From positions 62,001-126,000 of the forward strand of contig NZ_JBIGIC010000015.1 in assembly GCF_043555985.1 (NCBI RefSeq): a stretch of 64,000 bases of DNA. The letters run 5' to 3'. Of the stretch, positions 26,901 to 34,987 are shown in pieces (position 1 is the first letter of the stretch; every line of letters begins with the position of its first letter). Source of the stretch: Pelomonas candidula. Its GTDB lineage: Bacteria > Pseudomonadota > Gammaproteobacteria > Burkholderiales > Burkholderiaceae_C. Both the position numbers and the translations under genes were made by a program. The notes below the pieces were generated by a model. It was not told the origin of the DNA and ran no database searches. It was given only the letters and a program-made list of their open reading frames with translations.

Positions 26901-29900
26901 CCAGCACGAGGTTGCCGGCGCTGCTGGTGGCGGTGAGGCTGCCGGCGGCGAGGTCGCTGCGCACGGTCTGGCCGCCACTCGTGATGCTGTCGCTGCGGCC
27001 GGCCACGCTGAGGCGGCCGGCGTCGAGGTTGAGGTCGGCGCTGCTCGTCAGCGCGAGCTGGCCGGCAGGCAGGTCGATGTCGGTCGCGACGCGCAGCGTC
27101 TGCGCGGTCAGCGTGAGTTGGGCGGCCGTGCCCCGCGTGGCCGTGGCGATCGACGTGGCCGTGGTGTTCTTCAGCGCGAGGTCGCCTTGCACGGTCCAGC
27201 TGCTGCTGGCCGGCGTGCTGCTGACGACGCTGCTTGTGGCGCTGACGACGCTGGTCGAGGCGTTGACGTTGCCGGTGGCGGTGATCTGGCTGCTGCCGGC
27301 GATGAAGAGGCCGTCGGGCGCAATCAGCGTGGTCTGCGCGGCCTGCCAGGCCTGGCTGCCGGGGTCGACCTGCAGCGTGCTGGCGCCGGCCAGCGTGATC
27401 TGGCCCGCGCCGGTGGCAGCCGTGGCGCTGCGGCCGGTGCTGTTGGTCAGCACGAGGTGGCGGGCCTGGATGCGGGCGGAGTCGTCAGCCGTGGCCGCGC
27501 GCAGGGCGGGCGTGTCGAGCGTGAGCTGGTCCAGCGTCGGCAGGCCGAAGTCCACGCTGCCGACGATGTCGAGGCCGGCGTAGCTGCGCAGCAGCAGCTT
27601 GCCGGCATTGCCGAGCTGGCCCAGCAGGCCGGCGCCGAGCAGCAGGCTGTCGCCGGCCAGCGGCTGGCTGCCGCCCAGCTGCAGGCGCGGCACGCCCAGC
27701 GCCAACGCGGCGGCGTTGAGCTGCGTGGTGTCGGCAAGGGCCGCGTGCGCCGTGGCGTCGATCTGCACGACGCCGCTGCCGGCCTGCAGCGAGGCACCGT
27801 CGCGCAACGCCAGGCTGCCGGTGGCCTGCGTGGCGCCCGTGCGTTGCAGTTGGCTGGCAGCGTTGGTGCTGAGCAGCAGCGCGGCGCCGTCGCCGTTGAT
27901 CGTCCAGCTTGATGCCGTGGCCGCCGTGCCGCTGGCGGCGAGGCTGGTGCCCGCACCGACATCCAGCGTGTCCTTGGCGGCGAGCAGCAGCGTCGGCGCG
28001 GCGAGTGCCTGGCCGGTGTCGACGGTCACCGTGCCGGCACGCACGGTCAGCGCCTGCGGCTGCTGCAGGTTGGTGGGCGCGGCGCCGAGCACGAGTTGGT
28101 CCACCCCCAGCGCGGTCAGCTGTTTGGCGTCGAGCCGCAGGCCATTGCTGGAGCCGGCCGTGTTCTTCGCGCCGCTGCCGATGCTGATCTCGTCGGCGCT
28201 GAAGTAGGCACTGCCGCCGCGACCGCCGGTGCCGGCGCCCAAGGTCAGCGCGCCGCGGATGTCGGCCTGCATCGCGGCGACGACGAGGGCGCCGGCGTCG
28301 CGGTTCAGGGCCGGCGTGGCGGCGTCGTTGCGCGTGGCGAGGTCGCTGAAGAAGCTGTCGGCGTTGGCGAGGCGGATCTCGCTGTAGCGCTGGGCCTGCT
28401 TGGCGGTCAGCAACTGCCAGTTGCTGGTCAGCGCGTCCAGCACGCTCGTGCCGGCCAGGCCGAGCCTGGCGCCGACGAGCAGCGTGCCGTCGGCGTTGGC
28501 GACGGCGCGGCCGAGGCTCAGCGACGTGCCCGTTGTTGCGGTACTCGCGGGGCGAACCAGCAGCGCGCCGGGCAGCGCCGCGTAGCGCGCCGGCAGCAGC
28601 GTGTAGCTGCCGCTGAGCAGGGTGCCGTCGGCCAGCGTGAAGCCGCTGCCGAAGTTGATCGTGCGGCCCACGGCGGCCTGGCCCGACAGCGAGCTGTCCG
28701 CCGCGCCGGTGCTCTGCACGCCGGGCACGATGGCGTAGCTGCCGTCGGCGGCGCTGAAGATGTCGGTCGAGCCGCCGGGGCCGGCGACGAACTGCCAGCC
28801 CAGCAACTGCCCGCCGCCGCTGAGGTCGACCTTGGCGCCGCCGGCGATGGACACTGCGGGCGCCTCCAGCACGACGGCCTTGGCTGTTGCCGCGGTGATG
28901 ACGCTGCCGCCGGGTGCGACCCAGCGGTCGCCGTCCCAGGTGCCGTAGAGGAAGCTGCGGCCGCTGGCGTTGACGGAGGTCTCGCTGCCGTCCAGCAACT
29001 GGAGGGACTCGCTCGCCTTCAGCGTCAGGCTGCCCTCGGGTGCGCGCAGGCGGCCGCCTTGCGCGATGGTGGCGGCCTGCAGTGTCAGGCGTCCGCCGGC
29101 GGTCCACGGCAGGTCGGGGGCGGTGGCGTCGGGCTGGGCGACGGTGATGCGCTTGCCGGTGGCGTCGACGGTGAAGCCGGTGCCGGTGGCCGGGTAGACC
29201 TGGCGGGCGTTCAGCGCGAGGTCGGCGGCCGTGGTGAGGCTGCCGTCGCCGGCGATGCTGGTGCTGGACTTCTGCAGCACGAGGTCGCCGCCGCTCTGCA
29301 GGCTCAGCTGCGCGACGCCCTGGCTGACGACCTGGCCGTCGACGGTGAGGCGCTGGCCGGCCTGCAGCGCGAGGCCGGCGGTGCCGCCCGTGGCGGTGGC
29401 AGCGGGCCGCTGCAGGTTGTTGCCTTGCGTGACGGCCGTCTGCGTGTTGGCCCAGCTCAGCTGCGGCGCCGACAGCTGCGCCGTCGTCTGCCCGGCCTGC
29501 GGCGTGACGGCCAGGGCCTGGCTGTCCAGCGCCAGGAACTGGCCGAGGTTCAGCGACACGCCGGCCTCCAGCGCGATGCGCTCGCGGGCGCTGAGGGTCA
29601 GGTCGGCCACGCCGGAGCGCGTGAGCCAGGGCGCGTCGACGCGTGCCGTCATGTCGACGGTGGCGGCACGGCCCAGTTGCTCGGCGCCGAGCGTGCGGGT
29701 GAGCTGGCCGTCGCCGGCCGCGAGCACCAGGCTTTGCACCGGCGGCAGCGCGTTGGCGTCGGCGTAGCCGGCCTCCAGCCGAACGGTCAGCTTGCCGCCG
29801 CTCTGGTCGGCCGTGCCGGCGTGGGCCTGCAGTTCGCCCTCGAGCAGCAGCTCGCCCGCGGCCCGCACCGACAGCGAGCCGGCCGCGCTGCCGACGAGCT

Positions 29901-32900
29901 GGCGCGTGATGCGGGTGCCGGCGTCGGTGCGCTGCTGCACGTCCAGCAGGCTGCTGGCGCCGTCGATGTCGATGATGGCGCCGCGCTGCACGACGAGGCT
30001 GGTCGCGTAGGCCGAGCTGGCAGAGCCGGTGGTGACGCCTGCGTCCAGGCTGACGCTGCCGCCGGCCAGCACACGGCCGGTGAGCAGGCCGTCCGTCGTG
30101 GCCTGCAGCTGGCGAAGGCCGGCCACGTCGATGCGGGCGGTGCTGCCCAGCCACAGCCAGCGCGCGATGTTGGGGTCGCCGTCGCTGCCGGACAGCGCCA
30201 GGCTGACCTGGCCGCCGGGTGCGATGAGGCTGCCATCCAGCGCCAGCCGGTTGCGGGCCTTGAGGCTGAGGCGGGCGGTGGGGTCCAGCGAGATCGTTGC
30301 GCCGGCGGCGATGCTCAGCGCACCCTGCGGACTGTTGGCCGTGTAGCCGCTGGATGTGAGGCTGAGGTTGACCGGCTTGACGTAGCCCGGCAGCGGTGAG
30401 CCCAGTGTCAGCGTGTCGCGCCAGCGCGTGCTGTCGCTGACCTGCAGACGGCTGGCCGCGCCCGCCAGCCACAGCTGCTGGCGTGGTGCCAGCGTCGTAC
30501 CGGCCTCGACGATGAGGGACTCGCGGCCCTCGAAGGCGAAGCTCTGGAAGCCGCCGCGGTTCAGGAAGTCGGCACCCAGGCGCAGCGTGCCGGCGGCGTC
30601 GGGTGTGCCGGTGCTGCTGCCCAAGCGCAGCGCGGTGGCGGTGAGGTTGAGGCTGCCGCCCTGCGTCAGCGAGTAGCCCAGCAACTGGGCGCCCAGCCGC
30701 TGCTCGCCGGGCGCCTGCGTCGTCAGCACGGGCGAGCCGGCGCTGAGCGTGAGGCTGCCGGCTGCGCCGCCGGTGATGGTGCCACTGCCGGCGACGAGGG
30801 CGCCGCCGGAGACGTCCAGCACGCTGCCCGCGGCCAGGTCGAGGTCGCCGCCGGCCTGCAGGCCCAGGCTGCCGCCCTGGGTTGCGGCGGCGGGGGCGGA
30901 GCTGGTCAGCAGCGGGTCCAGCGCGGCGTTGACCCAGGCGCCGGAGACGTCCAGTCGCGACGTGGCGGCCACGCTCACGTCGCCGTTCAGGCTGCGCAGC
31001 ACGACCTGGCCACCGGCGCTGTGCACCGAGCCGGCGACGCCGATGTTGCCCTGCTCGGACTGCAGGCGCAGCGTGCCGAGGGCGGGCAGGTCGAGGTCGC
31101 CGCCGAGGCGGACATCGCCGACGGCCGTGATGCTGACGGCGCCGAAGCCCGAGTCGCGCAGCGTCTGCAGCGACAGCGCGGAGCTGCCGTCCACGACGTT
31201 GCCGCTGGCCGTCAGCTCGAAGCTGCCGAGCACGGCGCCGAGGTAGCCGCTGGTGCCGAAGACACCGTTGTGCTTGAGCGCACCGATGACCAACTGCGCG
31301 GCGGCGGCCAGCGAGTCCTGTCCCAGCCGCTGGCGCTGACCCTGCACGGTGCTGCCGCTGAGGCCGCCGGCCAGCGAGACGGTGGGCGCGACGATGGTCA
31401 GGCTGCCCCCGGCCTGGCCGCTGACGTAGCCGGCTTCCAGCCGCGCCGGGCTCAGCGTGCCGTAGCTGACCATCGGGCCCCAGCGGTCGTAGCGGGCCTT
31501 GCTGGTGCCGGCGTTGGTGATGGCCGTGTAGACCAGGTCCCTGGGCGCATTGTTGAGCGTGTAGGCCGTGCCGGTGCTGCTGTAGAGCCGCGTGGGCGCG
31601 ACGGTCGCGTCGGTGTAGGTGACCTTGCCGCCGTCCACGCTGAGGCTGGAGCCGGCCTTCGTCGTGACCGAGTCGCCGGCGATGAGGCGCAGGCTACCGC
31701 CGCTGGCCAGCCGCTCGCTGGCGCTGCGCTGCACGCCGGCGCGGTAGCTGGACAGGTCGCCGAGGATCAGCGAGTCGCTGCGGATGTCCAGCGTGACCTT
31801 GTTGCGGTAGAGCAGCCCGTCCTTCTGCAGCGGCGCGTCCTTCAGGTCATTGCTGCCCAGCAGTTCGGTCGTCACGAAGTTGCGCGCTGCGCTGACCGTG
31901 GTGTCGGTGGTGCCGGAGAGGTCGATGCTGGCTGCGTTGCCGAGCACGACGCTGCCGGCCTTCGCGTTCAACGGCGTGGCGTTGAGGATGTCGGTGTAGT
32001 CGGGGCGGTCCAGCGCGCGGAACTCGGCCTGGGCGCCGGGCCCGGTGATGCGGCCCTGCACGTCGATCAGGTTGCCGTTGAGCTGCAGCCGCGAGCGCGT
32101 GAACGTTGCGTTGTCGTCGCTGGTCAGCGGCTTGCCGTCGGCGCTGTTGTTGTCGGGCCTGATCTCCGTGACGCTGCCGGCCGCCAGCGTCAGCGTGCCG
32201 TTGCGCACGGCGCGCTTGAAGGCGGGGTCGGACGTGGCCAGCGCCGCGCCGGTCTCGATGCTCGTTTCGGCTGCATCGCCTTGCGCCAGCAGCAGGATGG
32301 AGCCGTTCTGCGACACGCTGGTCGTCGCGCTGATGCGGCCGGCCTGGTTGACGGCCAGGCCCACCAGCGTCGCGTTGCCGCGCGGCACGCTGATGGTGCC
32401 GGCGTTGTCCACCGAGCCCGCACCGGTGGCCATGTCGCCGCGGCCCACTTCGACCAGCAGGCCGCGCAGCGCCGGCACGTTCGCATTGGCCTCGGAGGCG
32501 TACAGCGGCTCCGATGTCGGCAGCTTGTAGAAGACTTCGGCGCCTCCGCCGAGGATGACCTGGCCGCCCGGAGCCGTCAGCGTGCCGGCGTTCTCGACGC
32601 GCTTGGCATAGAGCTGGATGCGGCCGCCTTCGCTGGTCGTGATCTGTGCACCGGGCTCGACACGGATGAAGTTCTTCGCGTCGACGTAGTCCGCTGCGGC
32701 GCCGTCGTAGCGCAGCGCCGCGCTGGCCCCGGTGATGTTGGAGACGAAGCCGTTGACGTAGTCCGCGTTCCTGGGCGCCAGCGTCGTCGCCATCAGGGCG
32801 CCGACGTCCACGCTGGCCGTCGCGCCGAACAGGATGCCGTTGCGGTTGTAGAGCAGGATCTCGCCGCCGTTGGTGGCCTTGAGCTGCCCGAAGATGAGGC

Positions 32901-33258
32901 TGGGGCTGACGCTGCCGATGCGGTTCAGCGCGCTGGAGCCGGCCAGCGCCATGTCGAAGGTGACCGAGCTGTCGGCGGCGATGTCGAAGCTCTGCCAGTT
33001 GTAGATCGCGCGCTGGCTGGCCTGGCCGATCGTCATGTCCACACCGCCGCGCGTGTTGCCCGTGGTGACCGGCGCGGCCGAGCCGCTGCCGTAGACGCGC
33101 CAGCCCGTGGCTGCCGGTACCGGCACCGTCCTGGCCGGCGGCGGCGGGGGAGCCGTCACGCGCGACTGCGCCAGCGTGGCCAGCGGCAGGCTGGCGGCCA
33201 GTGCCGCAACGAGGGGCGTCAGCAGCAGGGCGGTCTTGGTCGGAGCGGGCTTGGACAT
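20950..33258 (-). CDS. Giant filamentous haemagglutinin-family adhesin/exoprotein (TpsA), 4102 residues
   Basis: Substrate of a two-partner secretion system. A signal peptide of about 30 residues (cleavage near TLAQS) is followed by the TPS domain with NWQSFDIAADSSVTFDMA, ALNRIGSVSPSLIFGQLKA and NRNGILFGATASVDVGALMA. A very long repetitive beta-helix follows (GG-L-L-A-type units, VDVSGA and LDVSGG turns) to about residue 2340. Pro/Ser/Thr linkers occupy about 2345-2873 and 3061-3156, with beta-helix in between. The C-terminal part (about 3790-4040) has FDVNQSRVFTIGQGSLLMWS and GNIDAGRGAKT, which recall the DUF3739 region of such proteins. The tail is basic (ERRRRRR) and ends LEFLGFGSS. The frame is intact over 12.3 kb. 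Its transporter gene ends 9 bp upstream. Likely roles are adhesion, biofilm or contact; no toxin domain is visible. Confidence 0.93.
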   Translation of the reverse strand: MSKPAPTKTALLLTPLVAALAASLPLATLAQSRVTAPPPPPARTVPVPAATGWRVYGSGSAAPVTTGNTRGGVDMTIGQASQRAIYNWQSFDIAADSSVTFDMALAGSSALNRIGSVSPSLIFGQLKATNGGEILLYNRNGILFGATASVDVGALMATTLAPRNADYVNGFVSNITGASAALRYDGAAADYVDAKNFIRVEPGAQITTSEGGRIQLYAKRVENAGTLTAPGGQVILGGGAEVFYKLPTSEPLYASEANANVPALRGLLVEVGRGDMATGAGSVDNAGTISVPRGNATLVGLAVNQAGRISATTSVSQNGSILLLAQGDAAETSIETGAALATSDPAFKRAVRNGTLTLAAGSVTEIRPDNNSADGKPLTSDDNATFTRSRLQLNGNLIDVQGRITGPGAQAEFRALDRPDYTDILNATPLNAKAGSVVLGNAASIDLSGTTDTTVSAARNFVTTELLGSNDLKDAPLQKDGLLYRNKVTLDIRSDSLILGDLSSYRAGVQRSASERLASGGSLRLIAGDSVTTKAGSSLSVDGGKVTYTDATVAPTRLYSSTGTAYTLNNAPRDLVYTAITNAGTSKARYDRWGPMVSYGTLSPARLEAGYVSGQAGGSLTIVAPTVSLAGGLSGSTVQGQRQRLGQDSLAAAAQLVIGALKHNGVFGTSGYLGAVLGSFELTASGNVVDGSSALSLQTLRDSGFGAVSITAVGDVRLGGDLDLPALGTLRLQSEQGNIGVAGSVHSAGGQVVLRSLNGDVSVAATSRLDVSGAWVNAALDPLLTSSAPAAATQGGSLGLQAGGDLDLAAGSVLDVSGGALVAGSGTITGGAAGSLTLSAGSPVLTTQAPGEQRLGAQLLGYSLTQGGSLNLTATALRLGSSTGTPDAAGTLRLGADFLNRGGFQSFAFEGRESLIVEAGTTLAPRQQLWLAGAASRLQVSDSTRWRDTLTLGSPLPGYVKPVNLSLTSSGYTANSPQGALSIAAGATISLDPTARLSLKARNRLALDGSLIAPGGQVSLALSGSDGDPNIARWLWLGSTARIDVAGLRQLQATTDGLLTGRVLAGGSVSLDAGVTTGSASSAYATSLVVQRGAIIDIDGASSLLDVQQRTDAGTRITRQLVGSAAGSLSVRAAGELLLEGELQAHAGTADQSGGKLTVRLEAGYADANALPPVQSLVLAAGDGQLTRTLGAEQLGRAATVDMTARVDAPWLTRSGVADLTLSARERIALEAGVSLNLGQFLALDSQALAVTPQAGQTTAQLSAPQLSWANTQTAVTQGNNLQRPAATATGGTAGLALQAGQRLTVDGQVVSQGVAQLSLQSGGDLVLQKSSTSIAGDGSLTTAADLALNARQVYPATGTGFTVDATGKRITVAQPDATAPDLPWTAGGRLTLQAATIAQGGRLRAPEGSLTLKASESLQLLDGSETSVNASGRSFLYGTWDGDRWVAPGGSVITAATAKAVVLEAPAVSIAGGAKVDLSGGGQLLGWQFVAGPGGSTDIFSAADGSYAIVPGVQSTGAADSSLSGQAAVGRTINFGSGFTLADGTLLSGSYTLLPARYAALPGALLVRPASTATTGTSLSLGRAVANADGTLLVGARLGLAGTSVLDALTSNWQLLTAKQAQRYSEIRLANADSFFSDLATRNDAATPALNRDAGALVVAAMQADIRGALTLGAGTGGRGGSAYFSADEISIGSGAKNTAGSSNGLRLDAKQLTALGVDQLVLGAAPTNLQQPQALTVRAGTVTVDTGQALAAPTLLLAAKDTLDVGAGTSLAASGTAATASSWTINGDGAALLLSTNAASQLQRTGATQATGSLALRDGASLQAGSGVVQIDATAHAALADTTQLNAAALALGVPRLQLGGSQPLAGDSLLLGAGLLGQLGNAGKLLLRSYAGLDIVGSVDFGLPTLDQLTLDTPALRAATADDSARIQARHLVLTNSTGRSATAATGAGQITLAGASTLQVDPGSQAWQAAQTTLIAPDGLFIAGSSQITATGNVNASTSVVSATSSVVSSTPASSSWTVQGDLALKNTTATSIATATRGTAAQLTLTAQTLRVATDIDLPAGQLALTSSADLNLDAGRLSVAGRSDSITSGGQTVRSDLAAGSLTATSSAGNLVLGGAAQLDVSGAGDGDAGRLSLAAPTGSLTLAGTLRAGASAAAVAAASLSLDSRAAVDLGTLSTTIAAAGSRAFEQQIAVRNRSGDQTLPAGARLAARSLDLGSDAGNLTISGELVALASGSGGGQMQLNAGQDITVTDGARLVARSAGTGSAVDAPRIAFNSAQGWLRLQGGSLDLGGGELSLRALRTDGQDVRIDALQSRIQQAGSIDIEAVKVYDGVDSLVGGLVPAPAPAPTPTPTPSPAPSPSPSPSPSPGPSPSPSPSPAPAPTPTPSPSPSPSPAPTPTTPSTGNGDTTGSTQPPSPPLTPTPSPAPTPSPTNPSAGNGNTTGSTQPPSPPLTPTPAPTPSPSPSPSPSPSPSPSPAPSPSPSPAPSPSPSPSPAPSPTPIPSPSPSPSPSPTSPSGGNGATTGSTQPPSPPLTPTPAPTPSPSPSPGPSPSPSPAPTPTPTPSPSPVPTPSPSPSPSPSPSPSPAPSPTPAPSPSPTSPSGGNGATTGSTQPPSPPLTPTPAPAPTPSPAPTPTPTPSPSPAPTPGPSPSPNPVPSPSPAPSPTPSPTSPSTGNGDTTGNTQPPSPPLPPTPAPSPTPTPTPTPTPAPTPTPVPPPSPSPSPSPSPSPSPAPSPTPTSPSAGNGDTTGSTQPPSPPLPPPPAPAPTPATTPSTGNGDTTGSVQPPSPPLAARATSQARVSAQAMAVTADASTPSGGNGATTGSTQPPSPSLTPGPSPTPSPTPTPTPAPAPTPTPAPTPTPAPTPTTSPLGLAKVVADNDAFMGDHLQTAQGITSRLTAGQADLASAVRVRAGVEVRSPADLVLTADWRLPTLTSAQVAAAPNAAEAALTLRATGDVKLQASLSTGLRESPTNAGEWVGTSARAGSIRIIAGADLDGANAMATRTGSTGSVLIGTADASGSAVQVRSTTGRIDMAAAQDIVWLDGRATIATLGVPVTSTPAPSPAPSPAPTAEAGTATTMRALAVSSPGTPSDGNGATTGDTLPPPPPGAAPTPGPSPSPAPSPTPAPGPSPSPSPSPSPSPAPAPDTPDALPTTPYASLFENLAPALDTSGLLPFTQGGGAVRLTAGRDVVGKAATATQLYATDWMWRAQGVMDGTVAWYARSDLFNQGVATFGGGSVLVRAGRDAVQVHAVAVSSGFLADSTNATSSDLPRGLQQFGGGSVVVGAGRDVVSGQLMASRGVDVSAGGSVRTQVDATSADPGLQLIYQNGALRVQAGGDATVASARNFALALPSNDNKAAQGEGLATPMLDASSELLVQSAAGSVSYLGSAQPLPPSYGGRTDPGKVAPVDVRLLAPSGSVTAGNLWQWSTAADPLQARTWIAGRDGVNVNGLQVLALGAAQAPAAASMPELADTTLPEAQRLTRNTLGQAQLDQSNRSPVMLLSSDGDVELDNLVSARPLTAVAGRDVRVSNLGVQQQPAGSGAASELTLLQAGRDFRITSATGLEIAGPGDLLVLAGRDVDLGDSTGIVARGNLSNSALLPEGGTRLTVVAGLGADGEDYAQASAAGFQVLGASGLAGKLGQAWALLGGSGTAAAFDAASPTQQLDLLRQKYGAAVVDHLVAEQVRAQPARAEAGDQQARVAALLGKTADDPAVTAEIARQTSLLQPAWSALSDDAALKQSGSLSSAQQSLLVSRVLMNGLAAQTATARASALAQLAATADLAKLADYVALMGGQRGVDAADTLRRFEALPLERQIPWLNRVLVGELRSAGRAAAVLDGDERWAAYARGYQAINLLFPLGDSTARPMGQVRMPKSQIKTLQNADITLVNPGGGVNAGEVTAGSKSATELGIVTVNGGDVSAVVAQNFDVNQSRVFTIGQGSLLMWSSAGNIDAGRGAKTVTGAPAPVLRLDANGNLVFDTSGSFSGSGIAVLSAGNDLDLYAPTGEINAGEAGIRSKGNAFLGAERLVNANDIQVSGTRAGATADVPLSVPITVPTTPTGAAQAAAVADADKDKDERRRRRRNLLLEFLGFGSS
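23790..24075 (-). repeat. Second Pro/Ser/Thr-rich linker of the TpsA adhesin
   Basis: In-frame low-complexity coding repeat for about residues 3061-3156 of the adhesin. It consists of PSP/PAP/PTP runs and one divergent copy of the GNG unit (PSDGNGATTGDTLPPPPPG, around 23958). It lies between two beta-helix blocks. Length changes here would stay in frame because the repeat units are whole codons. Confidence 0.8.
24640..26222 (-). repeat. Main Pro/Ser/Thr-rich repeat region of the TpsA adhesin with eight GNG units
   Basis: About 527 codons of alternating (PSP)n, (PTP)n and (PAP)n tracts, broken by eight near-identical units of the form PS-x-GNG-x-TTGSTQPPSPPL. Their GNG codons lie near 26026, 25927, 25683, 25431, 25217, 25011, 24912 and 24786. 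Spacing is variable but in whole codons (99 bp twice, otherwise about 126-252 bp), so copy-number change would alter length and not frame. The region should form a stiff, extended, probably exposed stalk. Confidence 0.85.
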
Positions 33259-33267
33259 GGATGGGCT

Positions 33268-34926
33268 CTAGAAGCGCAGCGCGGCACGCACGTGCAGTCG
33301 CTCGGAGGGCAGGCTGCGGCCGGCGACGTCGCGATGCCGGCGTGCCCAGTCCACCGCCAGGCTCAGGCCCGGCTGGATGCCCAGGCGCACGCCCACGCCG
33401 GTGCCCATCAGCGTGCTGCGGTGCGGCTGGCCGGGCTCGGGCTCGATGAGGGCCACGCGGGCGACGTCGCCGAAACCGAAGAACACCAGCTCGGTGAAGG
33501 GCGGCAGGTTGGCGCCGTCGAACGCCGACAGCAGCGCCGGCGCGAGGTTGCGGCTGCGCAGCTCCAGCGAGGCCAGCACGCCGTAGTCCGCCGAGACGGC
33601 GGCTTCCGGATAGCCGCGCACCGAGTCGGCACCGCCCACGGCGAACTGCTCGGCGCTGACCAGCGGCTGGCTGGCGATCTGGCCGCCGACGCGCAGCGCC
33701 CATTCGGTGGGGCCCACACGGCGGCTGCCGCGCCAGTCGAGTTTGGCCGTCGTGAAGCCGCCGTCTGCGCCGCGGCGCCTGCAGGCGAACTGGTCGGCCA
33801 CGCCGTAGCTGCCGTCGGCGAGCTGGCAGTCGCTGCGCGTCTGCTGCCACACCGGCTTCAGGCCGAAGGTCGCGCTGGCGCTGAGCTGCTGTTGGCCCCC
33901 GTCGCCCCACCAGTTGCCGTTGTAGGCCGCCTGCAGCGGCGCGTAGCGAAGCGGCGTGCCGATGGTGCCGGCGCTGGTCTGCACGTCTTCCTTCAGGTCC
34001 TTGAGATCGAAGCCCAGCGACAGGCCATGGGCCGCGTTGTCGGCGACGCGGTTCAGACCGTAGCGCACACCCAGCGTCGTGCCCTTGCCCAGCACGCGCG
34101 TGCTGCCCAGGCTGTCGACGTCGCTGCTGGAGTGCACGGCGCTGAAGCTCAGCGAGGCGCCCTCGGCCCAGTCCGCCAGCGGCACGAGGTAGTTCAGCAC
34201 CACCACCTGCGATTGGCTGGGCTGCATCGGCGCGGTCAGCGCCGTCAGCGACAGCGAGTGCTCGCGCTGGAACAGGTTGTCGTAGTGCAGGTTGAGCGCG
34301 GCGCGCAGCTGCTCGGTGCCGGCGGCCGCGGCGTTGTTGACCTCCGCGCTGCCGCCGAAGGGCAGCTTGTCGCTGACCTTGAGTTCGGCCTCCACGGTGC
34401 CCGGCTCGCGGCCCGGGCGCAGCACGGGCTGCACACGTCGATCGGGCGTCTGCGAGAGTGCCGCGACCTGCTGCTGCACGATGTTGAAGTTGGGCACCTT
34501 GCCCTCGGCCAGCTCGGCTGCGACGGCGCGGATCTTGCCCTGGTCGTAGTAGCGCGAGCCGGTCACGTAGAGCTTGTCGATGCGACCTTCCAGCACGGTC
34601 AGGCGCACGACGCCGCCGTCGATGCGCTGCTCGGGCACATCGACGAAGACGGTCAGGTAGCCGGCGCCCTGATAGGCCTTCTCCAACGCGGCGCGGGCGC
34701 CTTCGATGGCGGCCATGTCGCGGCCCTCGCCCATGAAGGGCATGACGGCGGCTTCGACCTGCACGGCGGTCAGGCGTGTGTTGCCTTCGACCTCGAACTC
34801 GAGGATGTCAAAGCGCAGCGCGGCCTGTGCCAGCGCCGGCAGGCTGCCGGCGCACAGGGCCAGCGCGGTGAGCAGCAAGCAAAGGCAGCGCGCCCACGAG
34901 GGAGCGCGCGTCGTTCCGGCATCCAT
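33268..34926 (-). CDS. TpsB/FhaC/ShlB-family outer-membrane transporter
   Basis: 552 residues. A signal peptide (to about ALAQA) is followed by a first POTRA domain (RFDILEFEVEGNTRLTAVQVEAAV) and a second POTRA-like domain (LTVLEGRIDKLYVTGSRYYD). A C-terminal 16-strand barrel includes the loop-6 motif SVRGYPEAAVSADYG (the VRGY signature of TpsB proteins) and ends with Phe in LHVRAALRF. It translocates the TpsA product encoded 9 bp downstream across the outer membrane. TpsB proteins normally need no TonB input, so co-location with tonB/exbBD is notable. First gene of the eight-gene operon; 61 bp separate it from the upstream PEP-CTERM gene. Confidence 0.93.
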   Translation of the reverse strand: MDAGTTRAPSWARCLCLLLTALALCAGSLPALAQAALRFDILEFEVEGNTRLTAVQVEAAVMPFMGEGRDMAAIEGARAALEKAYQGAGYLTVFVDVPEQRIDGGVVRLTVLEGRIDKLYVTGSRYYDQGKIRAVAAELAEGKVPNFNIVQQQVAALSQTPDRRVQPVLRPGREPGTVEAELKVSDKLPFGGSAEVNNAAAAGTEQLRAALNLHYDNLFQREHSLSLTALTAPMQPSQSQVVVLNYLVPLADWAEGASLSFSAVHSSSDVDSLGSTRVLGKGTTLGVRYGLNRVADNAAHGLSLGFDLKDLKEDVQTSAGTIGTPLRYAPLQAAYNGNWWGDGGQQQLSASATFGLKPVWQQTRSDCQLADGSYGVADQFACRRRGADGGFTTAKLDWRGSRRVGPTEWALRVGGQIASQPLVSAEQFAVGGADSVRGYPEAAVSADYGVLASLELRSRNLAPALLSAFDGANLPPFTELVFFGFGDVARVALIEPEPGQPHRSTLMGTGVGVRLGIQPGLSLAVDWARRHRDVAGRSLPSERLHVRAALRF

Positions 34927-34987
34927 GAAGTCAGTGTCCCGAGAGCGGGTGAAGCGGTCGTGAAAGGCGGCGTGGCGCCGCGCGGCG

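Noticed and set aside
26005..30399. Two further long plus-strand frames opposite the adhesin (26005-27912 and 28096-30399)
   Set aside because: Same cause: antisense of a GC-rich gene, with no signal, domain or codon bias of a real protein.
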